From positions 11,817,501 through 11,881,500 of the forward strand of contig NZ_JAUSZI010000002.1 of assembly GCF_030817415.1 (NCBI RefSeq): 64,000 nucleotides of DNA. Reading direction: 5' to 3'. Positions within the stretch are counted from its first letter, which is position 1; each line of letters starts with the position of its first letter. Positions 35,621 to 43,088 of the stretch are shown here, piece by piece. The position numbers and the translations under genes are program-made. A model generated the notes under the pieces. That model searched no databases. It was given only the letters and a program-made list of their open reading frames with translations, and was not told the DNA's origin. Origin of the DNA: Streptomyces umbrinus (GTDB taxonomy: Bacteria > Actinomycetota > Actinomycetes > Streptomycetales > Streptomycetaceae).

Positions 35621-36592
35621 ATGAGCTCACGTCTGTCCCTGCGCCAGGCTGAACGGCGCGGTCTGCGCCTGTGGCCCGTCGGTATCGTCCTCGCCCTGGC
35701 CTTCCTCATTGCCGTCATGGTGGCGGCCTTGGTGTTCTATGCAGGCTGGGACCTGCTCGGCGCACGCGAGTTGAAGCCCGAGCGACGCATCGACTCCACG
35801 ACACTGTTCGACCTGGTCAAACTCGCCTTCGGTGTCGTGGCCGGTGCGGGCGCCCTGGTCGCCCTGGTGGTGGCCTACCGCCGTCAGCGTGTCGACGAGG
35901 ACGGCGCTTTGCGTGACGCCACCCGCTTGCGCACCGAACGCTTCACCACCGCCGTGTCCCAACCTGGTGAAGAATCCGCAGCCGTCCGCCTCGGTGGCGT
36001 GCACGCCCTAGCCGGGCTCGCCGACGACGCTCCCACTCGCGAGCTACGCCAGACCTGCATAGACGTCCTGTGCGCCTACCTCCGACTGCCTTACACCGCC
36101 GAACCCGAACCTCACCGCCGCCGAGGCCGCCATCCGCTACCGACGGACAATTCGGAAGCCCGCCACAGCTACCTGGCCCTGCGAGAGGTCCGGCACACCA
36201 TTATCCGGCTCATCCGCGACCACCTTCGCCTGCCCCTTCAGCATCACCACTCCTGGCAAGGCCACGACTTCGACTTCACAGGCGTCACGTTCGACGGAGG
36301 AGACCTCAGCGGGGCGGTGTTCTCCGGCGGCAGCGTCATCTTGTTCGAGGCGGTGTTCGCCGGTAGCACGGTCAGCTTCAGCGAGGCAGCATTCTCTGGC
36401 GGCACGGTCAACTTCACCGGGGCGACGTTCTCCGGTGGCGTGGTCGACTTCAATCGGGCGGTGTCCTCCGGCGGCACGGTCGACTTCAGCGGGGAGAACG
36501 GGGCCGCTCCGCTTGGCTTGACTCCGACAGCAGGCTCTCCTCTCCCAGACGGGTTCATCCTGGCGGCGTCCTGGGAACCGACAGATCCCTAA
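35621..36592 (+). CDS. Membrane-anchored pentapeptide-repeat protein, 323 aa
   Basis: Two transmembrane helices near the N-terminus (LWPVGIVLALAFLIAVMVAA and LVKLAFGVVAGAGALVALVV), then a cytoplasmic linker (RLRTERFTTAVSQPGEESAA, RLGGVHALAGLADD) shared by many Streptomyces proteins of this kind, and a C-terminal right-handed beta-helix of pentapeptide repeats (DFTGVTFDGGDLSGAVFSGG ... VDFSGEN). A 12-residue super-repeat of the type FSGGTVNFTGAT occurs about five times. ATG 35621 is taken because the sequence before it looks noncoding. Function unknown; some of these proteins are associated with defence or toxin systems. It directly follows the Wadjet operon. Confidence 0.82.
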   Translation: MSSRLSLRQAERRGLRLWPVGIVLALAFLIAVMVAALVFYAGWDLLGARELKPERRIDSTTLFDLVKLAFGVVAGAGALVALVVAYRRQRVDEDGALRDATRLRTERFTTAVSQPGEESAAVRLGGVHALAGLADDAPTRELRQTCIDVLCAYLRLPYTAEPEPHRRRGRHPLPTDNSEARHSYLALREVRHTIIRLIRDHLRLPLQHHHSWQGHDFDFTGVTFDGGDLSGAVFSGGSVILFEAVFAGSTVSFSEAAFSGGTVNFTGATFSGGVVDFNRAVSSGGTVDFSGENGAAPLGLTPTAGSPLPDGFILAASWEPTDP

Positions 36593-37002
36593 CGTCGCAT
36601 GCGCTTCCGGTGTGTCTGGCGTTCGCGCGTACACGCGAAGACTTCAACCAGGCGGGCTACCAGCGCATGCCGAGAGCGTCGAGGTCTGCGCGGCGCTGGT
36701 CGCCCAACTGCGAGGCGCGGCGACGGGTGTTGTCCACCCAGGCTCCGAGCTTCACGACTTTTTCCCGGCCCCCATCACCGCCCACGATGATCATCTCGAT
36801 GTGCTTGCGGGGGACCAGAAGCCCCCAGAGCCTCCTGACGCCTCTCAGACAGCTCTGCGACATGCGGCCGTCTGCTGGTCACACGAGGTGATCAGCCGCC
36901 GATGGAGCCGTCAGCGTGATGTACGGCCGCAGCCGCAACCGGAGCGGCCCTCCCGGAGGTCTGGACCGGTAGTCCGCAAAACACCCGGTTGGGAGACAAA
37001 AG
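36593..37002. other. Intergenic region with one gene remnant
   Basis: About 400 bases between the pentapeptide gene and the next small gene. Apart from the helicase-associated remnant (36657-36770, minus strand) nothing recognisable was found. GGGAGA lies seven bases before the next ATG. Confidence 0.45.
36657..36770 (-). pseudogene. Helicase-associated (HA) domain remnant
   Basis: The minus strand ends KLGAWVDNTRRRASQLGDQR followed by RADLDALGMRW and stop. This is the C-terminal repeat of the 'helicase-associated' domain found in long Streptomyces helicases (WVxNTRxR...LxALGMxW). Only one repeat is left. Confidence 0.6.
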
Positions 37003-37323
37003 ATGACCCCCTGGAGCAACGAGAACCTCAGTTCCCGCGCCTACACCGACCCCTACGCCGCTCCGGACCCCCATGACGACACCTGGCCGACGCCCGTCCA
37101 AGCCGGTGATGACCTGGACTATTTCCTGCCGCCGCCCAACCCGGCCGAACGCCTCGGCCGCGTCCTCGCCCCGCGCAATGAGCGGCGCCTTGCCCTGAAC
37201 GTGGCCCTCACCGCCGCCGGTATCCCCCCGATGCCGGAAGACCGTGCGGTCATCGACCAGCTCAGCGCACTGCCGGCGGACGTCAACACCGTCCTCCAGC
37301 GCTGGCTGCACCACACCCTGTGA
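37003..37323 (+). CDS. Small hypothetical protein, 106 aa
   Basis: Not recognised. The N-terminal half is acidic and Pro/Asp-rich (AYTDPYAAPDPHDDTWPT), the C-terminal half is helical (ERLGRVLAPRNERRLALNVALTAAG, AVIDQLSALPADVNTVLQRWL). ATG 37003 follows GGGAGA. Similar short proteins are widespread in Streptomyces; none has a known function to my knowledge. Confidence 0.6.
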   Translation: MTPWSNENLSSRAYTDPYAAPDPHDDTWPTPVQAGDDLDYFLPPPNPAERLGRVLAPRNERRLALNVALTAAGIPPMPEDRAVIDQLSALPADVNTVLQRWLHHTL

Positions 37324-37692
37324 ACCCGGGGAGGGACCCGCGACCGTGTGCGACGCGCTGCATCGGGTTGTGATCGGCCCGATCACTGTCCCGGCCCGGT
37401 CGGACCAGCGGCAACCAGGACGCCGCTGTGAGCGTTGGCGCCCGCGTCAACTGGGGTTCCGATCTCAGCGGCGATTCGTCTTCCGGCTGGGCTGGTAGCC
37501 CCTGACTGCCACTTTTGTGCAGGCCAGAAGGCTTTTAAGTCCTTCCTGAGCGACACGCAACTATGGAGTCAGGAGACATCTCTGCTCCTCGCCCGGCACG
37601 GAGACGGCCACGCGGGGCCCGGCGTCGCCTGTGCCCGGAAGCCGTATTCGCGGAACCCTCGCCCCGCCCCGAGCTGCCTGGCCCAGATGTCC
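37324..37692. other. Intergenic region, nothing recognised
   Basis: About 370 bases between convergent small genes. A partly AT-rich stretch at 37520-37560 contains GCTTTTAAGTCC. No tRNA, repeat or gene was found. Confidence 0.4.
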
Positions 37693-38001
37693 TCACCCGC
37701 CCACCAGCACAGGACGCGGGGGCAGTCCAGGCGGCACCATCCAGACGAGCTGGCCGTTCTGCGGCCGCTCGGCCGGCGAACAGTCCAGCCGAGTCGGTGG
37801 CTGGATGTTGTCGGCCCGGACGCCGTCGGCGTCCTGGGTGACGTCGAAGCACACCCGGCTGCCCGCGACCAGCACGCGGTCCGCGTCACCGTGCACCGCC
37901 GACCGGTGGGCGACAGCCTCCCAGCCGGCGCCGTCCTGAGCGATGGCACCCACACCCCGTTCGGGATCGAACCACTTCACCACACCGCTCGGCACAGGCA
38001 C
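37693..38001 (-). CDS. Cold-shock-domain protein with C-terminal extension
   Basis: VPSGVVKWFDPERGVGAIAQDG is the beta1-beta2 start of a CspA-type cold shock domain, with the first RNA-binding motif altered from KGFGFI to RGVGAI. The second (VFVH) is also replaced (AVAHRSAV). The domain ends at VRADNIQPP, followed by about 30 further residues (TRLDCSPAERPQNGQLVWMV). Start uncertain: GTG 38001 or GTG 37995. The altered aromatic motifs suggest changed nucleic acid binding. Confidence 0.7.
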   Translation of the reverse strand: MPVPSGVVKWFDPERGVGAIAQDGAGWEAVAHRSAVHGDADRVLVAGSRVCFDVTQDADGVRADNIQPPTRLDCSPAERPQNGQLVWMVPPGLPPRPVLVGG

Positions 38002-38119
38002 CCCCAGCTCTTGCCGCCACCGGATGGGAGCCCCCAGCATCCGCCCGCGCATGATCGCCGACAACCGGCGCGGGTCCTGGCGCGTGAGGCAGACACCCCG
38101 CGCCCGGCCAGGCTTCACC

Positions 38120-38206
38120 ACCCCAGCAAGCGCGCTGCGGGAGCGCGGCGGTGGCGAGGAGTGCGGCGCCGGCGGCTGCGGTGAGGGTCAGTGTTCGAGA
38201 GCGCAC
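38120..38206 (-). pseudogene. Signal peptide of a truncated secreted protein
   Basis: GTG 38206 is preceded by AGGAGGG and encodes a clear Sec signal (VRSRTLTLTAAAGAALLATA), then ALPQRAC and unrelated codons. The mature protein is missing; sequence belonging to the cold-shock gene's upstream side follows. The gene still has the same palindromic operator (38223-38241) as the GH18 gene at 47.8 kb. Confidence 0.65.
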
Positions 38207-38222
38207 TGTGGGGGACCCTCCT

Positions 38223-38241
38223 GTTAGGAAAGTTTCCTTAC
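38223..38241 (-). promoter_or_regulatory. Palindromic operator-like site, copy 1
   Basis: GTTAGGAAAGTTTCCTTAC: half-sites GTTAGGAA and TTCCTTAC are inverted around a 3-base centre, with one mismatch between arms. It lies next to the ribosome site of the truncated secreted-protein gene. The same motif occurs perfectly at 47736-47754. Confidence 0.7.
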
Positions 38242-38689
38242 CGGATGCCGTACAAGGTGGACCCGCTCCCGTGACCGCGTCAAGACCCTTCAACCTAGTC
38301 CATTTTGTCCTGTTTATTTGTCTGGACCAAGAAGCGCCAGCTCACAGTGGACGCATGGCAGGTTGGCGCGCGGGTACTCGACTGAACCTTGACCGAACCG
38401 TGGTGAGGAGGCGGCGCAGTGCCCCGCCCGTCCACATAGACTCCGGCGCGCGCGGAGGGGCGTCCGCGCGGCGCTCACGGGAGCCTCGCCGCCAACTGTC
38501 CTCCCTGCGGCCCGCGTTGGAGTCTCGCCCATGGCCGGCGTCGGTACCGGACAGGTCGATGGAGGCGGGCGACAGGTGAGCGCCTACGTCACAGCAGGGC
38601 GAGGGGGTCGTACGGCCAAGTGATGCGGAAGGCCCCGCCGCAGATGTGCGCGGCCGGGCCTTCGGCGGCGTTTCGGAGGGTGGGTCGGC
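38242..38689. other. Region without a gene
   Basis: About 450 bases, partly AT-richer near 38290-38330 (likely promoter DNA of the lost secreted-protein gene). No intact gene or repeat was found. Confidence 0.4.
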
Positions 38690-38870
38690 CCATCTCGAAC
38701 GTCGCCGGGTTCGAGCCCAAGCGGCGGTTCTCGTCCAGCGCGCTGATCGCGGCGATGTCCTCCGCGTCCAGCGAGAAGTCGAGACTTCGTTGACCGCCGG
38801 GATGACGGAGGCCCCGGCGATCGGCGTCTTCAGGCGCTCCGGAAAGAAGTTGGAGAGCCGATGGCACGCA
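38690..38870 (-). pseudogene. Aldo/keto reductase remnant
   Basis: One minus-strand frame reads LSNFFPERLKTPIAGASVIP followed by AVNEVS (the GVSNF...VVPAVNQ region of aldo/keto reductases); another reads FSLDAEDIAAISALDENRRL followed by SNPATF (the C-terminal part). About 60 residues between them, and the frame, are lost. Confidence 0.65.
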
Positions 38871-39168
38871 CGCGGCCGTCCTTGCTCACGAGCTCTCGAT
38901 TCTTCAGTCGTCGGGCGGTACTGCCATCGTCGACGATCACGACCGCTGTGCATTCCTGACCGGTGGATTCGCTGTGGATTGTTGGGTGCGAGCCGGAGAT
39001 TGGCCAGAAATTGATCCGATCTTATCGGTCCGGACCATTGACCGCGTCCTTTCGTACCGGGACTCTATTGCACGCTGCTGAACTCAGTGCATGCATGTGA
39101 ACACCAGCTCCTGTCTGGGCCTCTTCGGGCCCCACACCCCCACCTCTCGGGAAAGCGGGTACGCGCAC
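38871..39168 (+). promoter_or_regulatory. Upstream region of the PQQ operon
   Basis: About 300 bases without a gene before pqqA. It is less GC-rich than its surroundings (39000-39100), as expected for a promoter region, but no single -35/-10 pair is persuasive. The pqqA ATG has only a weak ribosome site (GGGAAAG, 15 bases away). Confidence 0.45.
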
Positions 39169-39309
39169 ATGAACGAGACGGCGTACGACACCCAGCACAC
39201 GGAACGGATCATTCAGGAGACATCGGAGGGCACGGTCCGGGGGACACTCGGGTATCTGGTCGTCGAGACCGCCCTGGAGGTCACCGCCTACGCACTCGGC
39301 GACCGGTAA
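39169..39309 (+). CDS. pqqA: PqqA-like precursor peptide, 46 aa
   Basis: PQQ is built from a glutamate and a tyrosine of the ribosomal peptide PqqA, spaced E-x3-Y. The C-terminal part VETALEVTAYALGDR carries exactly this spacing (E37, Y41) and resembles FEVTMYFANR of known PqqA. The peptide is longer at the N-terminus than proteobacterial PqqA (about 24 residues). It lies five bases before a PqqC-like gene, with pqqD and pqqE following, which is the best support. Confidence 0.75.
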   Translation: MNETAYDTQHTERIIQETSEGTVRGTLGYLVVETALEVTAYALGDR

Positions 39310-39314
39310 CGAGC

Positions 39315-39695
39315 GTGCCCGCAACGTCCGTGCGCGACGACGGCGCCGCGGCCCTTTGGCGCACTCCCGAGTTCACCGAGCGGCTGCGCGCCGTCGCCGC
39401 CTCGCTCACCGAGTTGTCGGCTCCCGGCCTGATGCGCACCCGCATTGCCGCCTTCCCACACCACTACCCGTGGATCGCCGCCGACGGCCTCGCCTACTTC
39501 CGTACCCGGATCGGGCAGGGCGGCCGCGACAGCGAGGAGGCGCTCGCGCTGGTGCAGACTTGGGCGCGCACCCGCGAACAGCAGGAACGCGCGGCAGCGG
39601 TACTCGCCTTCAAGTGCGATGTGCTGTGGGCGTTGCTGGATGCGGTGGAGCGTGGAGCACCGGATGATGGCGCGGTCGCGGAGGACGCCACGTGA
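39315..39695 (+). CDS. pqqC: PqqC-like protein lacking the central region, 126 aa
   Basis: After a short start (LWRTPEFTERLRA, like the beginning of PqqC) the sequence jumps to the C-terminal third of PqqC: VAASLTELSAPGLMRTRIAA, HHYPWIAADGLAYFRTRIGQ, then AFKCDVLWALLDAVE. Normal PqqC has about 230-250 residues and performs the last ring closure and oxidation. By comparison with Klebsiella PqqC (from memory) the C-terminal active-site His, Tyr, Arg and Lys are kept, but the N-terminal His and Arg residues are gone. The reading frame is intact, so this is an in-frame deletion. GTG 39315; overlaps pqqD (GTGA). Its function is doubtful. Confidence 0.75.
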   Translation: MPATSVRDDGAAALWRTPEFTERLRAVAASLTELSAPGLMRTRIAAFPHHYPWIAADGLAYFRTRIGQGGRDSEEALALVQTWARTREQQERAAAVLAFKCDVLWALLDAVERGAPDDGAVAEDAT

Positions 39696-39946
39696 CCTGG
39701 CGTCCTGAGCTTTCCCGCGCAGTGATGCTCCGTCACGTCCGCGTTCGCGACGTCGACCTGCTGCTCCTGCCCGAGCGGGTGGTCGTGCTGCGCGGCGGCG
39801 CCGGCAGTGTCCTGCGCCTCTGCGACGGCCGTCGCGAGGTGCGCGAGATCGTCGCCGAGCTCGGGGAACGGATCCCCGGCGCACCGGTCGCCGACGAAGT
39901 CCCGGAATTCCTCACGGCGTTGCGAAAGGAGGGCTGGCTCCGGTGA
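39692..39946 (+). CDS. pqqD: PQQ biosynthesis peptide chaperone PqqD, 84 aa
   Basis: PqqD / RiPP recognition element fold: VRVRDVDLLLLPERVVVLRG (beta strands), AGSVLRLCDGRREVREIVAEL (helix) and VADEVPEFLTALRKEGWLR. PqqD binds the PqqA leader and delivers it to PqqE. GTG start overlaps the pqqC-like stop; the end overlaps pqqE by GTGA, so all three are translationally coupled. Length is normal. Confidence 0.88.
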   Translation: MTWRPELSRAVMLRHVRVRDVDLLLLPERVVVLRGGAGSVLRLCDGRREVREIVAELGERIPGAPVADEVPEFLTALRKEGWLR

Positions 39947-40959
39947 ACGCCGATCCGCCCTGGGCCCTGCTCGCCGAACTCACCCACGGCTGTCCGCTGC
40001 AGTGCGCGTACTGCTCCAACCCCGTCGAACTGATCAGTCGGTCAAAAGAGTTGAACGCCGAACAATGGGAGGACGTGCTGGACCAGGCCGCTGTCCTGGG
40101 CGTCGTCCAGCCCCACCTCTCCGGCGCCGAGCCCCTCCTGCGACGCGACCTCGCCCAGATCGTCGCGGTGGCGGACGACGCGGGCCTCCACACCCAGCTG
40201 GTCACCAGCGGAGTCGGCCTCCACGAACGGCGGCTCGACGAGTTGATCGACGCCGGACTGCACAGCGTCCAGCTCTCCGTCCAGCACGCGGATCCAAAGA
40301 AGTCCGAACACATCGCCGGGGCACGGTCGTTCACCGCGAAGGAGCGCGCCGCGAGCCTGATCCGCACGGCCGGACTCCCCTTCGGGGTCAACGTCGTGCT
40401 GCACCATGCCAATATCGACGCCCTCGACGAGCTGATCAGCCTCGCCCTGGACCGGGGCGCCGAACGCGTCGAGCTGGCCAACACCCAGTTCTACGGTTGG
40501 GCCCTGCGCAACCGCGCCGCATTGCTGCCGACCCGCGCCCAGGTGGAGCGGGCCCGCGAAACGGTGACCCGCCGACGCGAACTCCTCGCCGGATCGGTGG
40601 AGTTGGTGTGGGTGTCCCCGGACTACATCGACGGCACCGCGAAACCGTGCATGGGCGGCTGGGGAGCGCTCTCCCTGACCGTCGCCCCCGACGGCACGGT
40701 TCTGCCGTGCCCCGCCGCCGGCGCGCTGCCCGGACTCGACGCACCCAACGTCACACAGCGCCAACTCGCCTGGATCTGGAGGGAGTCGAAGGCCTTCAGC
40801 ACCTACCGGGGCCAGGACTGGATGCGGGATCCCTGCCGCACCTGTGCCCTGCGCACCACCGACTTCGGCGGCTGCCACTGCCAGGCGTACGCGCTGACCG
40901 GCGAAGCCGACCGCGCCGACCCGGTCTGCCGGCACTCGCCCCCGACCACCACCTCGTAA
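39943..40959 (+). CDS. pqqE: PqqA peptide cyclase PqqE (radical SAM, SPASM domain), 338 aa
   Basis: Radical SAM cluster motif CPLQCAYC at residues 16-23 of an ELTHGCPLQCAYCSNPVEL segment typical of PqqE. The C-terminal SPASM region holds further cysteines (KPCMGGWGALSLTVAPDGTV, PCPAAG, DPCRTCALRTTDFGGCHCQA, DPVC) that bind auxiliary Fe-S clusters. The enzyme forms the C-C bond between Glu and Tyr of PqqA. All cluster cysteines appear present, so the enzyme looks functional. It overlaps pqqD by GTGA. The next gene, a secreted GH105, follows after 109 bases on the same strand. Confidence 0.92.
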   Translation: MNADPPWALLAELTHGCPLQCAYCSNPVELISRSKELNAEQWEDVLDQAAVLGVVQPHLSGAEPLLRRDLAQIVAVADDAGLHTQLVTSGVGLHERRLDELIDAGLHSVQLSVQHADPKKSEHIAGARSFTAKERAASLIRTAGLPFGVNVVLHHANIDALDELISLALDRGAERVELANTQFYGWALRNRAALLPTRAQVERARETVTRRRELLAGSVELVWVSPDYIDGTAKPCMGGWGALSLTVAPDGTVLPCPAAGALPGLDAPNVTQRQLAWIWRESKAFSTYRGQDWMRDPCRTCALRTTDFGGCHCQAYALTGEADRADPVCRHSPPTTTS

Positions 40960-41028
40960 GCGATCTCGTCGATGAAGCCGCCGGGCCGCGTACGGACCTC
41001 GCCTACACCTATCGAGCCTATTGAGCCT

Positions 41029-41049
41029 GTCGACCCGATTGAGGTCGAC
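41029..41049 (+). promoter_or_regulatory. Dyad before the secreted-enzyme operon
   Basis: GTCGACC-CGATTGA-GGTCGAC: perfect 7-bp inverted arms around a 7-base centre, 20 bases before the GH105 start and overlapping the likely promoter. It could be an operator for a LacI- or GntR-type regulator. Confidence 0.45.
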
Positions 41050-41068
41050 CCTAGTGAGAGGGAGGATC

Positions 41069-42289
41069 ATGAGACGTCTGAGCGCCGCGCTGACGGCGGG
41101 CGTGTTCGCCACCGCCGGGCTGCTGACGGTCACCGCGACCGCCCCGCCAACTCCCCTGGAGCACACGGCGGTCGCGCGACCGGCCGCCGCCACCGACTGG
41201 TCCGTCGCCATGGTCGACTCGACGACGGCCCGCTACACGCCGAGCACCATCGGCGGCTGGTCGTACCCCGTCGGCCTGTATCTCTACGGCCAGTACCTCA
41301 CCTATCAGCGCACGCACGACGCGCGCTATCTCTCGTACCTCACGAGCTATGTCGACCGCTTCGTGAAGAGCGACGGATCGATGGACCAGGGCTTCAACAG
41401 CCTCGACAGCATGCAGGCCGGACGGCTGCTGGTGATCCTGCACCGCGAGACCGGCGAGGACCGCTACCGCAAGGCGGCCAAGAAGATCCGCGACCGGCTC
41501 GACACCTTCCCGCGCACGTCCGACGGAGGCTTCTGGCACGCCGACACCAGCAGCCGCGCCCATCAGCTCTGGTCGGACGGCGTCTATATGGTGAACCCGT
41601 TCCTCGTCGAGTACGGCAAGGAGTTCGGGGACTCGGCGTACGCGAATGACGAGGCCGCCAAGCAGTTGTACGTGTACGGCAGGCACCTCCAGGTCTCAGG
41701 CGGCCTGTTGAAGCACGCCTACGACGAGTCGAAGACCGCGAGCTGGTCCGATCCGGGAACCGGACTCGCCCCCGAGCACTGGTGCAGGGCGGTCGGCTGG
41801 TACTCGATGGCGATCGTCAACGTGCTGGACGCCCTGGCCGTGAACCACGTACGCCGACCTCAACTCATGGGCATTCTGCGGGACTTGGCGAAAGGCCTGA
41901 AGAAGTACCAGGACCCGGCGACCGGCCGCTGGTTCCAGGTCATCGACAAGGGCAGCAGGAGCGACAACTGGACCGAGACCTCCTGCTCCAGCATGTTCAC
42001 CTACGCCCTCTCGCGCGGCGCCCAGCAGGGCTACCTCGACGCGCACTACAAGTCCGTCGCCCAGCGCGGTTACGAGGGCGTCCTCGCCAAGATCTCGCTC
42101 GGCTCCGACGGGCGCACCAACCTCACCGATATCTCCATCGGCACCAACGTCGGCGACTACGCCTTCTACATGGCCCGGCCCCGGGAGACCAACGACTTCC
42201 ACGGCCTCGGCGCCTTTCTGATCATGAACGAGCAGCTCAGAACAAAAGCTCGGAACAAACCCACTCAGGACGAGGTGAGTCAGCCATGA
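41069..42289 (+). CDS. Secreted GH105/GH88-family unsaturated uronyl hydrolase, 406 aa
   Basis: Signal peptide at about 1-40 followed by an (alpha/alpha)6-barrel protein. SSRAHQLWSDGVYMVNPFLV carries the catalytic Asp region of GH105 (DGxYM), and GLAPEHWCRAVGWYSMAIVN is the second conserved block. These enzymes remove the unsaturated uronic acid left at oligosaccharide ends by polysaccharide lyases, as in rhamnogalacturonan breakdown. ATG 41069 follows GGGAGG. First gene of a secreted-enzyme operon; its end overlaps the lyase-like gene (ATGA). Most GH105 proteins are cytoplasmic; this one appears exported. Confidence 0.85.
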   Translation: MRRLSAALTAGVFATAGLLTVTATAPPTPLEHTAVARPAAATDWSVAMVDSTTARYTPSTIGGWSYPVGLYLYGQYLTYQRTHDARYLSYLTSYVDRFVKSDGSMDQGFNSLDSMQAGRLLVILHRETGEDRYRKAAKKIRDRLDTFPRTSDGGFWHADTSSRAHQLWSDGVYMVNPFLVEYGKEFGDSAYANDEAAKQLYVYGRHLQVSGGLLKHAYDESKTASWSDPGTGLAPEHWCRAVGWYSMAIVNVLDALAVNHVRRPQLMGILRDLAKGLKKYQDPATGRWFQVIDKGSRSDNWTETSCSSMFTYALSRGAQQGYLDAHYKSVAQRGYEGVLAKISLGSDGRTNLTDISIGTNVGDYAFYMARPRETNDFHGLGAFLIMNEQLRTKARNKPTQDEVSQP

Positions 42290-43077
42290 GCACATCCCGA
42301 AGGACTCTGCTGGGCATGGCGCTCGGCGCCACCACAGGAGCCGCGGTCGGCGGCCTGCCTGCCGCCACCGCACACGCCGCCTCCTGGCAGCAGAAGTGGG
42401 CACCGTCGGCGAGCAGCGACAAGCTCGGTGCCTTCGAGACCATCGAGGACGACCGAGCCGACTCCCACCCCGCCGGCTCCCCGCACATCTTCGCCACCGG
42501 CGACAACTGGCGCTTCAACATGCACACCGTCGACCGCGACACCTCGACCGACCGCCAGCGCCACGAGGTCACCGGCCTGCGCAACGGCGGTGGCAGCAAC
42601 TACCTCAAGTGGACCGAGGGCCAGACCTGGCGGGTCACGTACTCGATGTACATCCCCAGCTCCCTGAAGGCGACCACCACCTTCACCCACATCATGCAGA
42701 TGAAGCAGCCCGGTGCGGGCAGCTCGCCGATCGTCGTGCAGTCGCTCCGTCGGGTGAACGGCGTGCAGACCATCGAGCTCAAGCTCTTCGAGGACGACAT
42801 CCTCGTCGGCCGTACCGACCTGGAGCCGCTGCACAACAAATGGATCGACGTCGACTTCCAGATCAAGGTCGGCAACGGCTCGGCGGGCTCGGTCCGCTGG
42901 ATCCTCAAGAACGGCTCGACCACCGTCATCGACAAGTCGAAGACCGGCGTCGACACCTTCCTGGCCGACCGCGTCCGCCCGAAGTGGGGCATCTACCGCT
43001 CCCTCGGCGACACCTCGGGGTCTCTGCAGGACTGCTACCTCCTGCTCAGCAATCTGCGCGGCTACCAACTCGTATAA
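42286..43077 (+). CDS. Tat-exported polysaccharide-lyase-like beta-jelly-roll protein, 263 aa
   Basis: Twin-arginine signal MSTSRRTLLGMALGATTGAA. The mature protein is a beta-sandwich of the heparin-lyase-I/PL20 type: RHEVTGLRNGGGSNYLKWTE, WRVTYSMYIPSS, THIMQMKQPGAGSSPIVVQS and KWGIYRSLGDTSGSLQDCYL, the last being typical of the final strands. Lyases of this fold cut uronic-acid polysaccharides by beta-elimination and leave the unsaturated ends that GH105 removes, and the two genes overlap by ATGA. The exact PL family is not certain from sequence alone. Confidence 0.7.
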   Translation: MSTSRRTLLGMALGATTGAAVGGLPAATAHAASWQQKWAPSASSDKLGAFETIEDDRADSHPAGSPHIFATGDNWRFNMHTVDRDTSTDRQRHEVTGLRNGGGSNYLKWTEGQTWRVTYSMYIPSSLKATTTFTHIMQMKQPGAGSSPIVVQSLRRVNGVQTIELKLFEDDILVGRTDLEPLHNKWIDVDFQIKVGNGSAGSVRWILKNGSTTVIDKSKTGVDTFLADRVRPKWGIYRSLGDTSGSLQDCYLLLSNLRGYQLV

Positions 43078-43088
43078 GGAGCCGACCC

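Noticed and set aside
37520..37560. AT-richer stretch resembling a tRNA-derived attachment site
   Set aside because: Only a short GCTTTTAAGTCC-like string; no tRNA arms, integrase gene or second copy were found.
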